64,000 bases of DNA from contig NZ_RJUD01000008.1 in NCBI RefSeq assembly GCF_024343675.1, forward strand, positions 1 to 64,000, given 5' to 3'. A program made the position numbers and the translations under genes. This DNA is from Lacihabitans sp. CS3-21 (GTDB lineage Bacteria > Bacteroidota > Bacteroidia > Cytophagales > Spirosomataceae). Positions 8,518-19,400 of this stretch are shown piece by piece. The stretch's first letter is position 1; each line of letters opens with the position of its first letter. The notes under the pieces were generated by a model, which was not told the DNA's origin, did not search any database, and saw only the letters and a list, made by a program, of their open reading frames with translations.

Positions 8518-11500
8518 TTATTTAAAGTTTAGAAATTTAAAAATTTGGAGGTTGGAATTAATATTTCCAATTATTAAAATCTTATCTCTTCTCCTCTTAA
8601 CTATTATAGCTGACTTTGCTTCATTATCAGCTATTAAACCCCCATTATTTATTTTTTTAAATTCCCCATTTTCAAAATTTAAAACTGAACCAATGCTAGC
8701 ATCCCACCACCCACCTACTGTTTCTGGTGCCTTTGAATTGCCAAATAGAAAGAGATAATTATCAGAATAAATAAAGGAATTAACCAATGAAAATTGGGCT
8801 TCGGCTGGAAAAGGATGAAACACAAAATTTAGCTTGCCAAGGTTCTCAAGCCAACCAGAGCGTAATTCTTCGACATTAAACTGTAAAGCACTTTCCAAAT
8901 CTTTTTTGTCTAAAATATCTTTCATTTTGGCTTTTGCATAGTCACTATAAAGTGGGAAATAGCGTTTTAGCCCAGGGACTTGAAGAGTTATTAAATCTCT
9001 TGTTGGAACTGGAACCTCATTATTACCTAAATAAAAACTCATCACAGGATCTATTCTTCCGTTTGAGTCATAGTCTTTAGCATAAATCTTCAACGGCCTT
9101 TCTTTTGAAGCATGATATTTTGAGTTTTGTCCTATATTTCCTAGCATTAAATCTAAATCACCATCATGATCTACATCAATAGAATAAAGGGTTTGCCATA
9201 ATCCATTTATCTTTTCAACAAGATTTTTAGCTGGTGAAAATTTATTTTTATTGTTTATTAATATCATTGGACTCATCCACTCACCAATCAAAACTAAGTC
9301 TGGAAGATTATCTTTATTTGCATCAAACCAAACAGAGGAGGTTATTAACCCTACTTTGCTCAATTCTGGAGCAAATTGATGGGTTTTATCTACAAATTTG
9401 ACTTTGCCTTTAATAGTTTGATTTTCAAATAGAAAGCTTGGTGGTGAAAAAGGAAATTTTCCTGAAATTAATCGACTTCCTCGAAAAATATCCAAATCTC
9501 CGTCTTTGTCAAAATCAGATATGGAGACCGTGCTACCAGGGAAATATGTAGTGGGCAATCCATTCCTTTTAAGAGAGAATTTTCCACTTCCATCATTTAT
9601 ATACAGCCTATCTTGATAACTCTGAGAAGCACCTTCCGAATGACTCCCTCCACTTACAGCATAAAAATCTAAATCTCCATCTGAATCTGTATCAAATAAT
9701 ACTGATGAAACGGTTTCATATTTTTCACTTTCTTCTAAAGAAGTTTGAGAAAAACTACCATTTTCATTTTGAGTAAAAATCAAGTCAGATTGACCAACAT
9801 CTGTTCCTATTATAAAATCATCAAGATTATCATTGTTAATATCTCCAGATGTTAAACTAGGACTAATTCTAGAATACTTATAGGGTAAAAGAGGATTTTG
9901 ATTAAAATCATTGAAGTCTTTTTCTTGGTGCCTAAATTTCAAACCTACTGATTCGGGTGAAATTTCTAAATACTGTTTATCTATATTTTCTTTATGGATT
10001 GTAAAAAAAGGAATCGACTTTTTATCATTATATCTAATTTTAATACTTTGATTTGTATTTATAAGATTCTCAGATTGTTTTTTCCCATTTGGCCAAAAGA
10101 CCACAACACTATCAATTTTTTTGTTTACTCCTAAACCAAAATGCAAAAAGTTTTCTACTGAGGAAACATAACCTCTAGTTGGTTGGTTTTCTTTAAAAAA
10201 CACTTTGTCATCTGAAAATACCGCCACTTTTGCTCCGATGGCATCTTTATTGCCATCTAAGCCTTCAAATTTGATGCATATCCAATTTGGATGTTTTTCA
10301 CTATTATTAGTTAGGTTTTCATAGAAAAAAGCTTTGCTATCAATGTTATTTACAACATAATCAAGATCACCATCATTATCAAAATCTGCATAAATTGCAC
10401 CATTAGAGTAGCTTGGTTCATCAATTCCCCATTTTTTTGAAACATTAGTAAATGTCAAATCTCCATTGTTATGAAAAGCGTAGTTAGGAAGTTTAATTTC
10501 AGGCAGTTCCTTTATTTTTTCAAAAACTTTAAGATGGTCCTTAACTTTATTGTCGAACATTTGAAGGTCTCTTTGCGATGCTAAATATGCTGTAAAATCC
10601 ATATTCGTAACATCCCGTCTATATCCATTGGTAATGAGCAAATCATTGAATCCGTCATTATCGAAATCGCCAAAAAGAGGTGCCCAAGACCAGTCGGTTT
10701 TATCAACTCCTGAAAATTGGCTTATTTCAGAAAAGACAGCTGGATAGTTATTTGAATAATCGAATTTTGATTTTTCACCTAAATCATTTGATAATTCCTT
10801 TTTTCTATTCAACTGTAAAGTGTTTCTCATAAATTGAGGTTGATACCCTAATTTTAAATCCATTTGTAACCTGTCATGATTTGAACCAGCGAGCATCATT
10901 TTTTGACGTTCGTTAGTTTCTGGCAACATGTCAACTACCATAATTTCTGGGTTAGCATCATTGTTTATATCCGCAATATCAACCCCCATACCATTATAGC
11001 TCTGATGTTTTAAATATTCTCCAGCCTTATTGGTAAAGGTACCATCCTGGTTATTAACCCATATCAAATCATTAGACAAAAAATCATTGGAGCAATAAAC
11101 ATCATCCCAACCATCACCGTTTATGTCAGAAATCACTAAACCTAGTCCATAACCTTCCGTTAAAATTCCAGCTTTGTGTGTAATGTTTTTAAATTTACAA
11201 TTCCCTTCATTTCTATACAATCTATCGTTTGAAGGAGCTTCACCATTGACTCTTTTTGGTCTAAGAGTATTTCTATTTTCCTTTTCTAAAGCGTTTGTTA
11301 GAATATAGCAATCCAAGTCTCCATCTCGGTCATAATCAAAAAAGGCTGCTTGTGTACTGTATCCCATATCATTCAAGCCGTATTCAGTGGCTTTTTCTTT
11401 AAAAAATGGAATACCGTTTTTATTTAGTCCTTGGTTTTCAAACAAAAGATTTGCCCTTTTTGTAGAATCCTTTACAAAGCCTGCTACACAAACATATATG

Positions 11501-11865
11501 TCCTGCCATCCATCTTGATTGACATCAGTGACTGTAACACCAGTACACCAAGCTTTTGTACCTGTGTTAGATTCAGAAGTTATTTCCTTGAAGTTTAATC
11601 CACCTTTATTTAAATACATTTTACTAGAAACTTGATTTCCAGCAAAATACAAATCAGTTTTACCATCATTATTGAAATCTCCAACTGCCAAACCTGCTCC
11701 ATTGTATATGTACTCGAATGTCATTGAATTAAAATCTGCGGAATCAAAAATAGTATTCTCAAAGTCAATCCCAGTTTCTGAAGAATCCAAAAATTTAAAA
11801 ATTTTTTTATCAGAATTACATGACATAAAAAATAAACAGGCTATACAAATTTTAAGAGTTTTCAT
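8518..11865 (-). CDS. FG-GAP/VCBS repeat and ASPIC/UnbV-domain surface lipoprotein
   Basis: The start at 11865 (MKTLKICIACLFFMSC) is preferred over an upstream in-frame ATG at 11892 because it gives a proper lipoprotein signal with Cys16 and lies 7 bp past the stop of the gene before it. The ~1115-residue protein contains about twelve DxDxDG-type calcium-binding motifs (for example DFNNDGKTD, DVNQDGWQD, DYDRDGDLD, DFDKDGDLD), which belong to a seven-bladed integrin-like beta-propeller. An ASPIC/UnbV-like segment (NQPTRGYVSSVENFLHFGLG) is present in the middle. Such proteins are common in Bacteroidota PULs and may bind glycans, but their role is not settled. Position between the GH106-like and GH30 genes supports a glycan-binding or surface-assembly function. 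Confidence 0.8.
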   Translation of the reverse strand: MKTLKICIACLFFMSCNSDKKIFKFLDSSETGIDFENTIFDSADFNSMTFEYIYNGAGLAVGDFNNDGKTDLYFAGNQVSSKMYLNKGGLNFKEITSESNTGTKAWCTGVTVTDVNQDGWQDIYVCVAGFVKDSTKRANLLFENQGLNKNGIPFFKEKATEYGLNDMGYSTQAAFFDYDRDGDLDCYILTNALEKENRNTLRPKRVNGEAPSNDRLYRNEGNCKFKNITHKAGILTEGYGLGLVISDINGDGWDDVYCSNDFLSNDLIWVNNQDGTFTNKAGEYLKHQSYNGMGVDIADINNDANPEIMVVDMLPETNERQKMMLAGSNHDRLQMDLKLGYQPQFMRNTLQLNRKKELSNDLGEKSKFDYSNNYPAVFSEISQFSGVDKTDWSWAPLFGDFDNDGFNDLLITNGYRRDVTNMDFTAYLASQRDLQMFDNKVKDHLKVFEKIKELPEIKLPNYAFHNNGDLTFTNVSKKWGIDEPSYSNGAIYADFDNDGDLDYVVNNIDSKAFFYENLTNNSEKHPNWICIKFEGLDGNKDAIGAKVAVFSDDKVFFKENQPTRGYVSSVENFLHFGLGVNKKIDSVVVFWPNGKKQSENLINTNQSIKIRYNDKKSIPFFTIHKENIDKQYLEISPESVGLKFRHQEKDFNDFNQNPLLPYKYSRISPSLTSGDINNDNLDDFIIGTDVGQSDLIFTQNENGSFSQTSLEESEKYETVSSVLFDTDSDGDLDFYAVSGGSHSEGASQSYQDRLYINDGSGKFSLKRNGLPTTYFPGSTVSISDFDKDGDLDIFRGSRLISGKFPFSPPSFLFENQTIKGKVKFVDKTHQFAPELSKVGLITSSVWFDANKDNLPDLVLIGEWMSPMILINNKNKFSPAKNLVEKINGLWQTLYSIDVDHDGDLDLMLGNIGQNSKYHASKERPLKIYAKDYDSNGRIDPVMSFYLGNNEVPVPTRDLITLQVPGLKRYFPLYSDYAKAKMKDILDKKDLESALQFNVEELRSGWLENLGKLNFVFHPFPAEAQFSLVNSFIYSDNYLFLFGNSKAPETVGGWWDASIGSVLNFENGEFKKINNGGLIADNEAKSAIIVKRRRDKILIIGNINSNLQIFKFLNFK

Positions 11866-11872
11866 ACGATAA

Positions 11873-14740
11873 CTATTTTTCGTAAAATTCAATCTGAACA
11901 GGCCCTATTAATCCCGCAGGAATTAATTCTGCATTAGAAAACGGAACCATCCAAGCATTTGGGAGCTTGGTAATGTTCGTTTTAGTTTTTCTATAAACTT
12001 CAGGATTTTTTGAGTCACCTATTAATCGATTATTAATAGAATTTACAACCTCTATTTGCAAGAAATTATCTCCTTCTACGCAAGCACTAGTTATGTCAAT
12101 TTTATATGGATAGTGCCAACTAACACCCAACCTATTTCCATTCAAATATATCTCCGCAATTTCTTTAACTTGACCTAAATCTAAAACGATTTTTGTATTG
12201 GTCTCTAGTTGGTTTGGAGAAAGTATAAAATTAGTTTTATAAACCACATTCCCTGAATAGTATTTCACAGCATTTTTATGGCTTTCATTTAAAGGTATTA
12301 GAATATTCATTGTGTCACGAGCAATAGTTCCAATTTTTTGATCAAAGGAGAGATACCAGGAATTATTCAGATTAATTTTAGTTTTCATCTTATTGTTTGC
12401 TGCAAAATTTGAAAAATGTGGTAAATTTAAATTTTTCTCCAATTTGACATTTGGCATTTTTAAATCCTTTATTTTACTTTTACTAAAAACAATAAAACAT
12501 GAACCATCTTTAAATAATGAAATGGGAATTGTAATTTGTTTATTATTATTTTGATGATAAGTAATTTCTTGAATCTCTCCATTTTCAGGATTCCAAATTG
12601 TTGGAATCATCCCAGTTACACGAAAACTTATCTTTCCAACAACATTAGTTTTTTTTACATTTCTGAAAAAGTAAATTTCATTTTCTTTTGTTTTTCGATG
12701 TATAAAATCAAGACTATCAATATCAGATTGTAAATCAGCTATGACTCCTTTATCACTTAAGACCTCATTAATAGTTTTTCCAGAAACAATTTTCCCTTTT
12801 CCAAAAAATCTCTCTTTAACATTTATACCATCGCAATTTGCCCATAGTTTATTTGATAACTCTTTTACTTCAATATCATTTTGTTTGTAATTATTTAAGC
12901 CTGAGGATTTTTGAGGCTTTTTACCTAAAACTATTGCTCCATCGAATACCAACTTCTCCAGTTTTTTTAATACATCTAAGTTAATTGATACCTCATCAGG
13001 CAAAACCAAAACCTCGTAAAATTGGCCGTGAGGTAAATATATTCGCCCATCTTTTACAGACATTTTATTTAAAATAACATCAGTGTTAACTACGTCATAA
13101 TCATAACCGAAGCCAATTTTCTTTTTTATTTCAGTCGGAGAAACGAAATTAGGTGCTTTATCACCATAATAATAAGCAATGTCTCCAACAAAGTTGCCTT
13201 GTTGTAGCAAATAGCTACATCTTGACAAATATTCATGAAATGGCTTAGATTTTGGCCACCATCCATTTGTAGTATTTATTAAAGTACCAAAGTTATAAAC
13301 CCAACCAGGAAAACCAGATTCAGGAGGACTATGAGGAAAAGTATGGTAAACAAATCGATTTAGGCCTTCACACATTGCTTTATCAGCTAACGGTTTCAAT
13401 TCACTTGGACCCTCTTGCCAAAGCCAAACACTTGTAAATGACTCAGCCTCTACATACTTTTGATTGTAGATATGTGATGCACTTGCAATTCCTTTTACAA
13501 TTTGCAACAATTCTTGTTTTTCATGTTTATTCCAGAACTCTCCTCTAGGGATAGTTAGAGCACCCAAAGCTTTTAAGTCTTCAAAAGGAACGTTATGGAA
13601 TGGCTGACCTGGGCCTCCTGCTTCGGCAACAAATCCTATACCTTTCTCCTCACAAATTGCACGTCCTAATTCATAATGATTTTTGATAATAAGGTCAGAA
13701 ATTGTTTTTGTAAAATCATATTTAAATCTTTGACTTATTTCATCACTTTTTATTTTAAATCCATCTAAAATTGGTAAAAAATTTTCGAGATTATATTTGT
13801 TCCTTTTCAAAAATTCCTCAGGAAGATTTGGTGTCCAAACGGCAGAATTAACCTCATAACTATCGGCATTCAAATATTTCAAGGACCTATTTTTTAATGG
13901 ACCAACAATTGGAAGAAGTTGACTAAATATATAATTTAGATTAGCTTTTTGTGCATCCCCACTAAAATGATCCAACATTAGTCCATTTGAAGCAGTGCTT
14001 GGTAAAACTAACTGTTGTCCAGTGGGAGCACAAACATATCTCACAATTCTCCATTTACCCTTTGGAACATTCCATTGTAAATGATTGTCTTTAAAATTTT
14101 CGCTCAATAGAATAATTGAATGATCTTTTATCAAAGAATCAGATGTAAAAACATGTGCTAATAAAACTACTTCTTTATAAAAAACTGGTAAACCTGTTTT
14201 GAGATCTTTTTTTATTTTCGACTGAGAGTCACTGGAGGTTTCTGAAATTTGGGGAAATGAAATATATGATGAAAAATTCTGAGGACCTTCTATAATTGTA
14301 TCTCTTCTAAACAACCCCATTGCTCCATGCTCTGGTTTAACCCAGGAGCCACCTGCGTTCCAACTACTCGAAAAATTGAGGCCAATCTCTAAATCTAATC
14401 TATCCGCTTCATTTATTGTATAAGCAATTGCCTGTACCGATTCTTTACTCAAAAATGGTGGACCAGAAGGAATCTCTTTATAGGGGTCTAAGCTTGTTCC
14501 AATGTCCCAAATGTCAAAGCCGCCCATTCCTTTTCTTTTTGCTTCTTCCAATTCAAATGTAATTTGAGGTAAGCTAACATTTCCATTTATCCATGGCCAA
14601 AGAGCCTTAGGTCTAGCAGATACTGGCGGGTTTACAAACTCGTTTGCCAATTTTAAAATCGAATTATTCTGCAAATTATTTTGTGATTTTGCAAAACTTA
14701 TGTTTAACAAAACAAATAAGACAATCAAACATTGTTTCAT
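11873..14740 (-). CDS. GH106-like alpha-L-rhamnosidase
   Basis: The 955-residue protein has a signal peptide (MKQCLIVLFVLLNISFAKSQ). Its N-terminus NPPVSARPKALWPWINGNV and the following KRKGMGGFDIWDIG are the characteristic opening of GH106-type enzymes. The large central part contains a TIM barrel. The C-terminal ~110 residues form a jelly-roll sugar-binding domain of the GH2 type (EIYLNGNRLGVSWHYPYKID). GH106 enzymes remove terminal alpha-L-rhamnose from pectic rhamnogalacturonan and related glycans. It is the first enzyme gene after SusD, separated by 183 bp that includes a hairpin with a T-tract, and it is followed after 7 bp by the FG-GAP lipoprotein gene. Family assignment is fairly firm; rhamnose specificity is inferred from the family. 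Confidence 0.75.
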   Translation of the reverse strand: MKQCLIVLFVLLNISFAKSQNNLQNNSILKLANEFVNPPVSARPKALWPWINGNVSLPQITFELEEAKRKGMGGFDIWDIGTSLDPYKEIPSGPPFLSKESVQAIAYTINEADRLDLEIGLNFSSSWNAGGSWVKPEHGAMGLFRRDTIIEGPQNFSSYISFPQISETSSDSQSKIKKDLKTGLPVFYKEVVLLAHVFTSDSLIKDHSIILLSENFKDNHLQWNVPKGKWRIVRYVCAPTGQQLVLPSTASNGLMLDHFSGDAQKANLNYIFSQLLPIVGPLKNRSLKYLNADSYEVNSAVWTPNLPEEFLKRNKYNLENFLPILDGFKIKSDEISQRFKYDFTKTISDLIIKNHYELGRAICEEKGIGFVAEAGGPGQPFHNVPFEDLKALGALTIPRGEFWNKHEKQELLQIVKGIASASHIYNQKYVEAESFTSVWLWQEGPSELKPLADKAMCEGLNRFVYHTFPHSPPESGFPGWVYNFGTLINTTNGWWPKSKPFHEYLSRCSYLLQQGNFVGDIAYYYGDKAPNFVSPTEIKKKIGFGYDYDVVNTDVILNKMSVKDGRIYLPHGQFYEVLVLPDEVSINLDVLKKLEKLVFDGAIVLGKKPQKSSGLNNYKQNDIEVKELSNKLWANCDGINVKERFFGKGKIVSGKTINEVLSDKGVIADLQSDIDSLDFIHRKTKENEIYFFRNVKKTNVVGKISFRVTGMIPTIWNPENGEIQEITYHQNNNKQITIPISLFKDGSCFIVFSKSKIKDLKMPNVKLEKNLNLPHFSNFAANNKMKTKINLNNSWYLSFDQKIGTIARDTMNILIPLNESHKNAVKYYSGNVVYKTNFILSPNQLETNTKIVLDLGQVKEIAEIYLNGNRLGVSWHYPYKIDITSACVEGDNFLQIEVVNSINNRLIGDSKNPEVYRKTKTNITKLPNAWMVPFSNAELIPAGLIGPVQIEFYEK

Positions 14741-14853
14741 ATCAAACTTTGAACTAAAATTTTATTCATTTTTATTTAATTCCTCGCGACTTTTAATAAA
14801 AAAAGCTGCCTCTCCAATATTTATTATTGAAAATTAGCTACTTAAAATTCGCT

Positions 14854-14883
14854 AAAAAAAGTAATTCCCTGCAAAACAGGGAA
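14854..14883 (-). terminator. hairpin plus T-tract after susD (attenuator or terminator)
   Basis: On the minus strand the stem TTCCCTG (14883-14877) pairs with CAGGGAA (14871-14865), and a T-tract follows at 14860-14854. It lies 41 bp past the susD stop and before the GH106-like gene. A partial terminator here would keep SusC/SusD levels above those of the enzymes, as is common in PULs. Confidence 0.6.
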
Positions 14884-14923
14884 ATACTAACCATTTGTCT
14901 ATATAATGAAACTTGTTTGAGGC

Positions 14924-16429
14924 TCAATATCCTTTATTTTGAATTACATTTGGATTTAAATCAAGCTCATTCAGAGGAATAGGATAAAGTAGATTTTTGG
15001 TTACATCAAACTTTACATCGTTTCTTAATGAACTAAAATCATAATTTGCACCTAAGTTTATTTTTCCAGCTAAATGCCAACGACGAAGATCTAACCACCT
15101 TGTCCCTTCTTCACCTGCTAATTCCAAAAATCTTTCTTTATTAATCCAATTAAAAATCTTAGATTTATCATTTTCTGTAGTTAAATATTCTTCAGGAAAT
15201 TTACCCCCAGTTTTCATATTTCTAGCCCTAGTTCTAACCTCATTAATATACCCAATTGCAGTTGAAGTAGAACCACCAGACTCCAAAGTTGCCTCAGCTT
15301 TCAACAATAAAATGTCAGCATATCTTAATATTCGAGGATTGTTTGCTGAGCCAACTCCAGCTTGAGTTTTTAACTCTCCAGTATTCCAATATTTATTAAA
15401 AGTAAAATCATTTAAGTTAATTGTTGCGGCAACTCTAGGATCTTCGCTATCAAATGCCTTAGCAAGTTTTTTTGTACCTTCATATCTTGGAGCTCCAAAA
15501 AGAGACCAATGATTTTCGTAAAAACCCCAATAAGCAGATGTTGATCCTGAACCCCCTGCTTGGAAATCATCTGAAAGCCAAACATTGTCAAAATCTGGCT
15601 GAGAGGCTTGAAATTCAAACAGTGACTCTGAATTGTTTTCTGTTTTTGAATTAAAATTATCGCCAAAATCAGCCACTAATTTTTTATCTTTTATTTTATT
15701 TAAGGCACTTAAAGCCTCTGTGAAATCTGCAGTATTTTTGGTCACGGAGCCTCTAAAAACTAAGGCTTTCCCCAAAAATCCATTTGCTGAACTCTGAGTC
15801 GCTCTACCCCTATTTGTCGCATTCCAAGATACCGGTAAAAGGGTAGCTGCTTCACTAAAATTTTTAATTGCCTCATCTAAAAGTTCATTCCCCTTTGAAT
15901 TTGGTGGTGTTGTCTTATCAGAGCTTTCAATTCTTTCCGTGACCAAAGGCGAATTTCCAAAGTAATTCCAAAGTAAAAAATTTGCATATCCTTTAAGAAA
16001 TAATGCTTCACCTCTAATATTATTTTTCAAATTGGGGGTTTTAATGACTCCATCCTCTTTGTCAAGTTTTTGAAGTACTATATTAGCACGATTTATTATT
16101 TGATAAGCTACTTTATAAAAAGTATTTATGCTTCCATTTGCTGCTTGAAGCGTACCAAAAATTTCGAAGGGGACAGTTCCAGATGTCGTTATATCATCTC
16201 CAGGCAATATCCAAAATCCATGAATTGGGTTGTTAGCATTAAACCAATATATATCCGTCATTTTTGCATAAACTCCTAAAATGGATTTATTATAATCCGA
16301 TTCTTCAAAAAAATAGGATGCTTCTGTAGGAGACAAAGGTTCTAAATCAATTCGTTTTTCGTTACAACTGGTATAAGTGAAAATAGTAATCGCAAATATA
16401 ATTATTGCTTTTATTCCTAAATTTTTCAT
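14924..16429 (-). CDS. SusD/RagB-family glycan-binding lipoprotein
   Basis: The 501-residue protein has a lipobox with Cys22 (TYTSC). The N-terminal SusD-like tetratricopeptide region (RIDLEPLSPTEASYFF, NFLLWNYFGNSPLVTE) and the C-terminal RagB signature (LRYADILLLKAEA, WINKERFLELAGEEGTRWLDLRRW, LYPIPLNELDLNPN) are clear. SusD proteins sit on the outer membrane as a lid over their SusC partner and bind oligosaccharide for import. The gene starts 24 bp after susC in the same direction. The ligand is unknown; neighbouring enzymes suggest a rhamnose-containing heteroglycan. Confidence 0.95.
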   Translation of the reverse strand: MKNLGIKAIIIFAITIFTYTSCNEKRIDLEPLSPTEASYFFEESDYNKSILGVYAKMTDIYWFNANNPIHGFWILPGDDITTSGTVPFEIFGTLQAANGSINTFYKVAYQIINRANIVLQKLDKEDGVIKTPNLKNNIRGEALFLKGYANFLLWNYFGNSPLVTERIESSDKTTPPNSKGNELLDEAIKNFSEAATLLPVSWNATNRGRATQSSANGFLGKALVFRGSVTKNTADFTEALSALNKIKDKKLVADFGDNFNSKTENNSESLFEFQASQPDFDNVWLSDDFQAGGSGSTSAYWGFYENHWSLFGAPRYEGTKKLAKAFDSEDPRVAATINLNDFTFNKYWNTGELKTQAGVGSANNPRILRYADILLLKAEATLESGGSTSTAIGYINEVRTRARNMKTGGKFPEEYLTTENDKSKIFNWINKERFLELAGEEGTRWLDLRRWHLAGKINLGANYDFSSLRNDVKFDVTKNLLYPIPLNELDLNPNVIQNKGY

Positions 16430-16453
16430 TGTATTTTTTAAGGTTTAAATTGA

Positions 16454-19400
16454 TTAAAATGAAGCAGTAATACCACCTGTTAACGAACGCACTGGAGGAA
16501 CTAATTGACCGTTTCTGTCAGCGTCTTCAGGATCTAATCCTGTCCATTTTGATTTTACAAAAAGGTTTGTTCCTCCAATATATATCCGGGCACCATTAAT
16601 AAAACCAAGAGATTTTGTTAAATTAGAAGGAATAGCATATCCAAACTGGATATTTTTTAGTCTAAAAAATGCAGCACTTTCAACAAAACGATCAGAGAAT
16701 CTATTATTCCCAGCAGGATCGGAACGTACAGCTCTAGGCATTGTAGTAGAAGGATTGGCAACCGTCCAACGATTCAAAGTTGTAACCCATTGATTGTTTC
16801 CAGCACCAGCCATATTCTCTCCATTAGCCCTCCAATTGTTGTATCTATATACATCACCAACGCCCTGGAAAAATATAGACAAATCAAATTCTTTATAATT
16901 AGCTCCAATGTTTAACCCATAGTAAAAACCAGGAATTGTGTTTGCTAAAAAAACTCGATCATCTGGTGTAATTTTACCTTCTGACTTGTTTTCTGGTCCA
17001 CTTACATCTTGAAAATACATATCACCCGGTTGAAAATTATTATTGTTTGTCTCATCTTTTAGGTTTTCCTTCCACTTATCTATTTCAGACTGATTTTGGA
17101 ATATGCCTCCGACTTTATATCCCCAAAGGAAATTCATAGGCTGACCTACTTCTATTCTTCCATATTCCCCACCAAAAGGCTGATCTCGGAAGGTTTTTTC
17201 AACTTTGTTATTTACTGTTGTTAGGTTACCCGAAATATTATATTGAAAATCACTAATTTGTCCATTGTAACCAAGTTGAAACTCCATTCCTTTATTTCGT
17301 ACCGATGCTATGTTAAGAATCGGTGGATTTTGATTTCCAACACTTGCTGGTAAAGCTGCGGCCTGCAAAATTCCAGAGGTCAATCTATTATAATATTCTA
17401 CTGTAGCAGTTAATTTGTTTCCAAGAAAAGCTCCATCAAAACCAACACTTTTAGTTTCGCCGATTTCCCATGTTAAATCTTTTACAGGAAAATCTGGTAA
17501 TGAGACTCCATTCTTAAGAGTACCAATTCCATTACCGTCACCTGAACCCAATGCATAATCTGGTGCATTGGAAATCAAAGATAAATAAGCAAATGATCTA
17601 GTCTCTTGATTTCCTAATCTACCCCAACCGCCACGGAGTTTTAAATCATTAATAAATGTAAGATCTTTCATGAAGTTCTCTTTACTTATACGCCAAGCTA
17701 CCGATACTGCTGGGAAAGTACCCCATTTGTAACCTGGTGCAAATCTAGATGCTCCATCTCTTCTAATTGTAGCATCCAAATAGTATTTATTTTGAAAATT
17801 ATAACCTACTCTTCCTAAATATCCCTGAAGCCCATTAATATCCCTAAATGAACCGCTGCTTGAATAAGGTGTAACAGTATTAATATTTCGGAATTCGGGC
17901 TGAGTAAATAATATTTGAGACGAACTTGCACCTAAAAATTCATACCTATAACCCTGATCCATAGCATTAAAAAGTAAATCTAAACTATGTCCGTTCCCTA
18001 TAATTTTAGAATAATTTACACTAAATTCTTTTATTATGTTTAGATTACGAGTATGACGCTCTCCATAATTACCTTTTGAAGTTCCGTCTCCAATACTATA
18101 GGGATTACCAGGAGTTTGGGAAAAAAGGTAACTATCAAATGCTTCCCAAGAATTCCTCCGATTGTAAAGCCAATCAATACTTAAAGTACCTTTGAATTTT
18201 AAACCAGATATTGGCTCTATTTGGGCAAAGGCTGTACCCATATTCCTAAGCATACTATATTTAGTATCTGTTGTTGCCATAGTACCAAAACCATTTCTAT
18301 TAGTTTCTGGACCATAAAGCATTATTACATCTCCATCAAATACATAAGGAGGTATAGAAGATAAATACTGAGGCCTAATAAAGTTTTCAATAACTTTACC
18401 TAGTTCTGGATTTGGCATAAACTTAATATTAACAGATGGTGCATATCCGAATGGCCCTTTGGGGTCAAAAATTGGCTGCCATGGCGAAGTCTCTGCATTA
18501 TATCTTAAATCAGAAGCTGTATTGTCAGTAACATCATTATATGATAATCTATATGTGATTCCTGTAGAAATATATTTAGAAATCTTATTATCAATATTAA
18601 TTGACATAGAATACCTATCCATTTTATTTCCTATTAAGGAACCTTCAGTTGAAGTATAGCCACCAGATACATAATATTTTGTAGATTCATTCCCCCCGGA
18701 AATCCTTAAGCTATAGTCATTATTAGATGCATTCTTATTCAGCAAAGGAGTTTGCCAGTCATAGGTTGCACTGTTACCAAGATATTTTGGGCTCCCAGAT
18801 TTAAAGACATCAGGTAAGTTTTTCGCTTCGTTCTGATTATTAGAATAAGCTTCCACAAATAAATCTGTGTACTGTTTTACATTGAGCATATTCAATTTTT
18901 CAGGTACATTCTGAAAACTTGAAGAAATCGATAAATCAATTTTTGGACTTCCCTTTGATCCTTTTTTGGTAGTTATTAAGATTACTCCATTTGCAGCCCT
19001 TACGCCATAAATTGCCGCAGCGGATGCATCTTTTAAAACCGACATAGACTCAATATCGTTTGGGTTAATCATTGCCAAAACGTTTACATTTCCTCTGATA
19101 TCGCCTTCTAATCCACCACTGCCGTCTGTACCACTTCCGTATTCGGTCAATGGAATACCGTCCACAACATATAATGGTTCAGCATATCCAAAAGTACTTA
19201 CTCCACGAATTCGTACTTGTGGACGTGCAAATGCACTTCCACCAGGGCTGGAAACAAAGACCCCAGCCATACGGCCTTGCATAGCAGATTCAGGAGATTG
19301 TGAAACACTTTTTGAAATTTCTTTTGAGGAAACCGTAGATATTGCACCCGTCAAGTCTCTTTTATCTCGGGATCCATATCCTATTACAACAACTTCGCTT

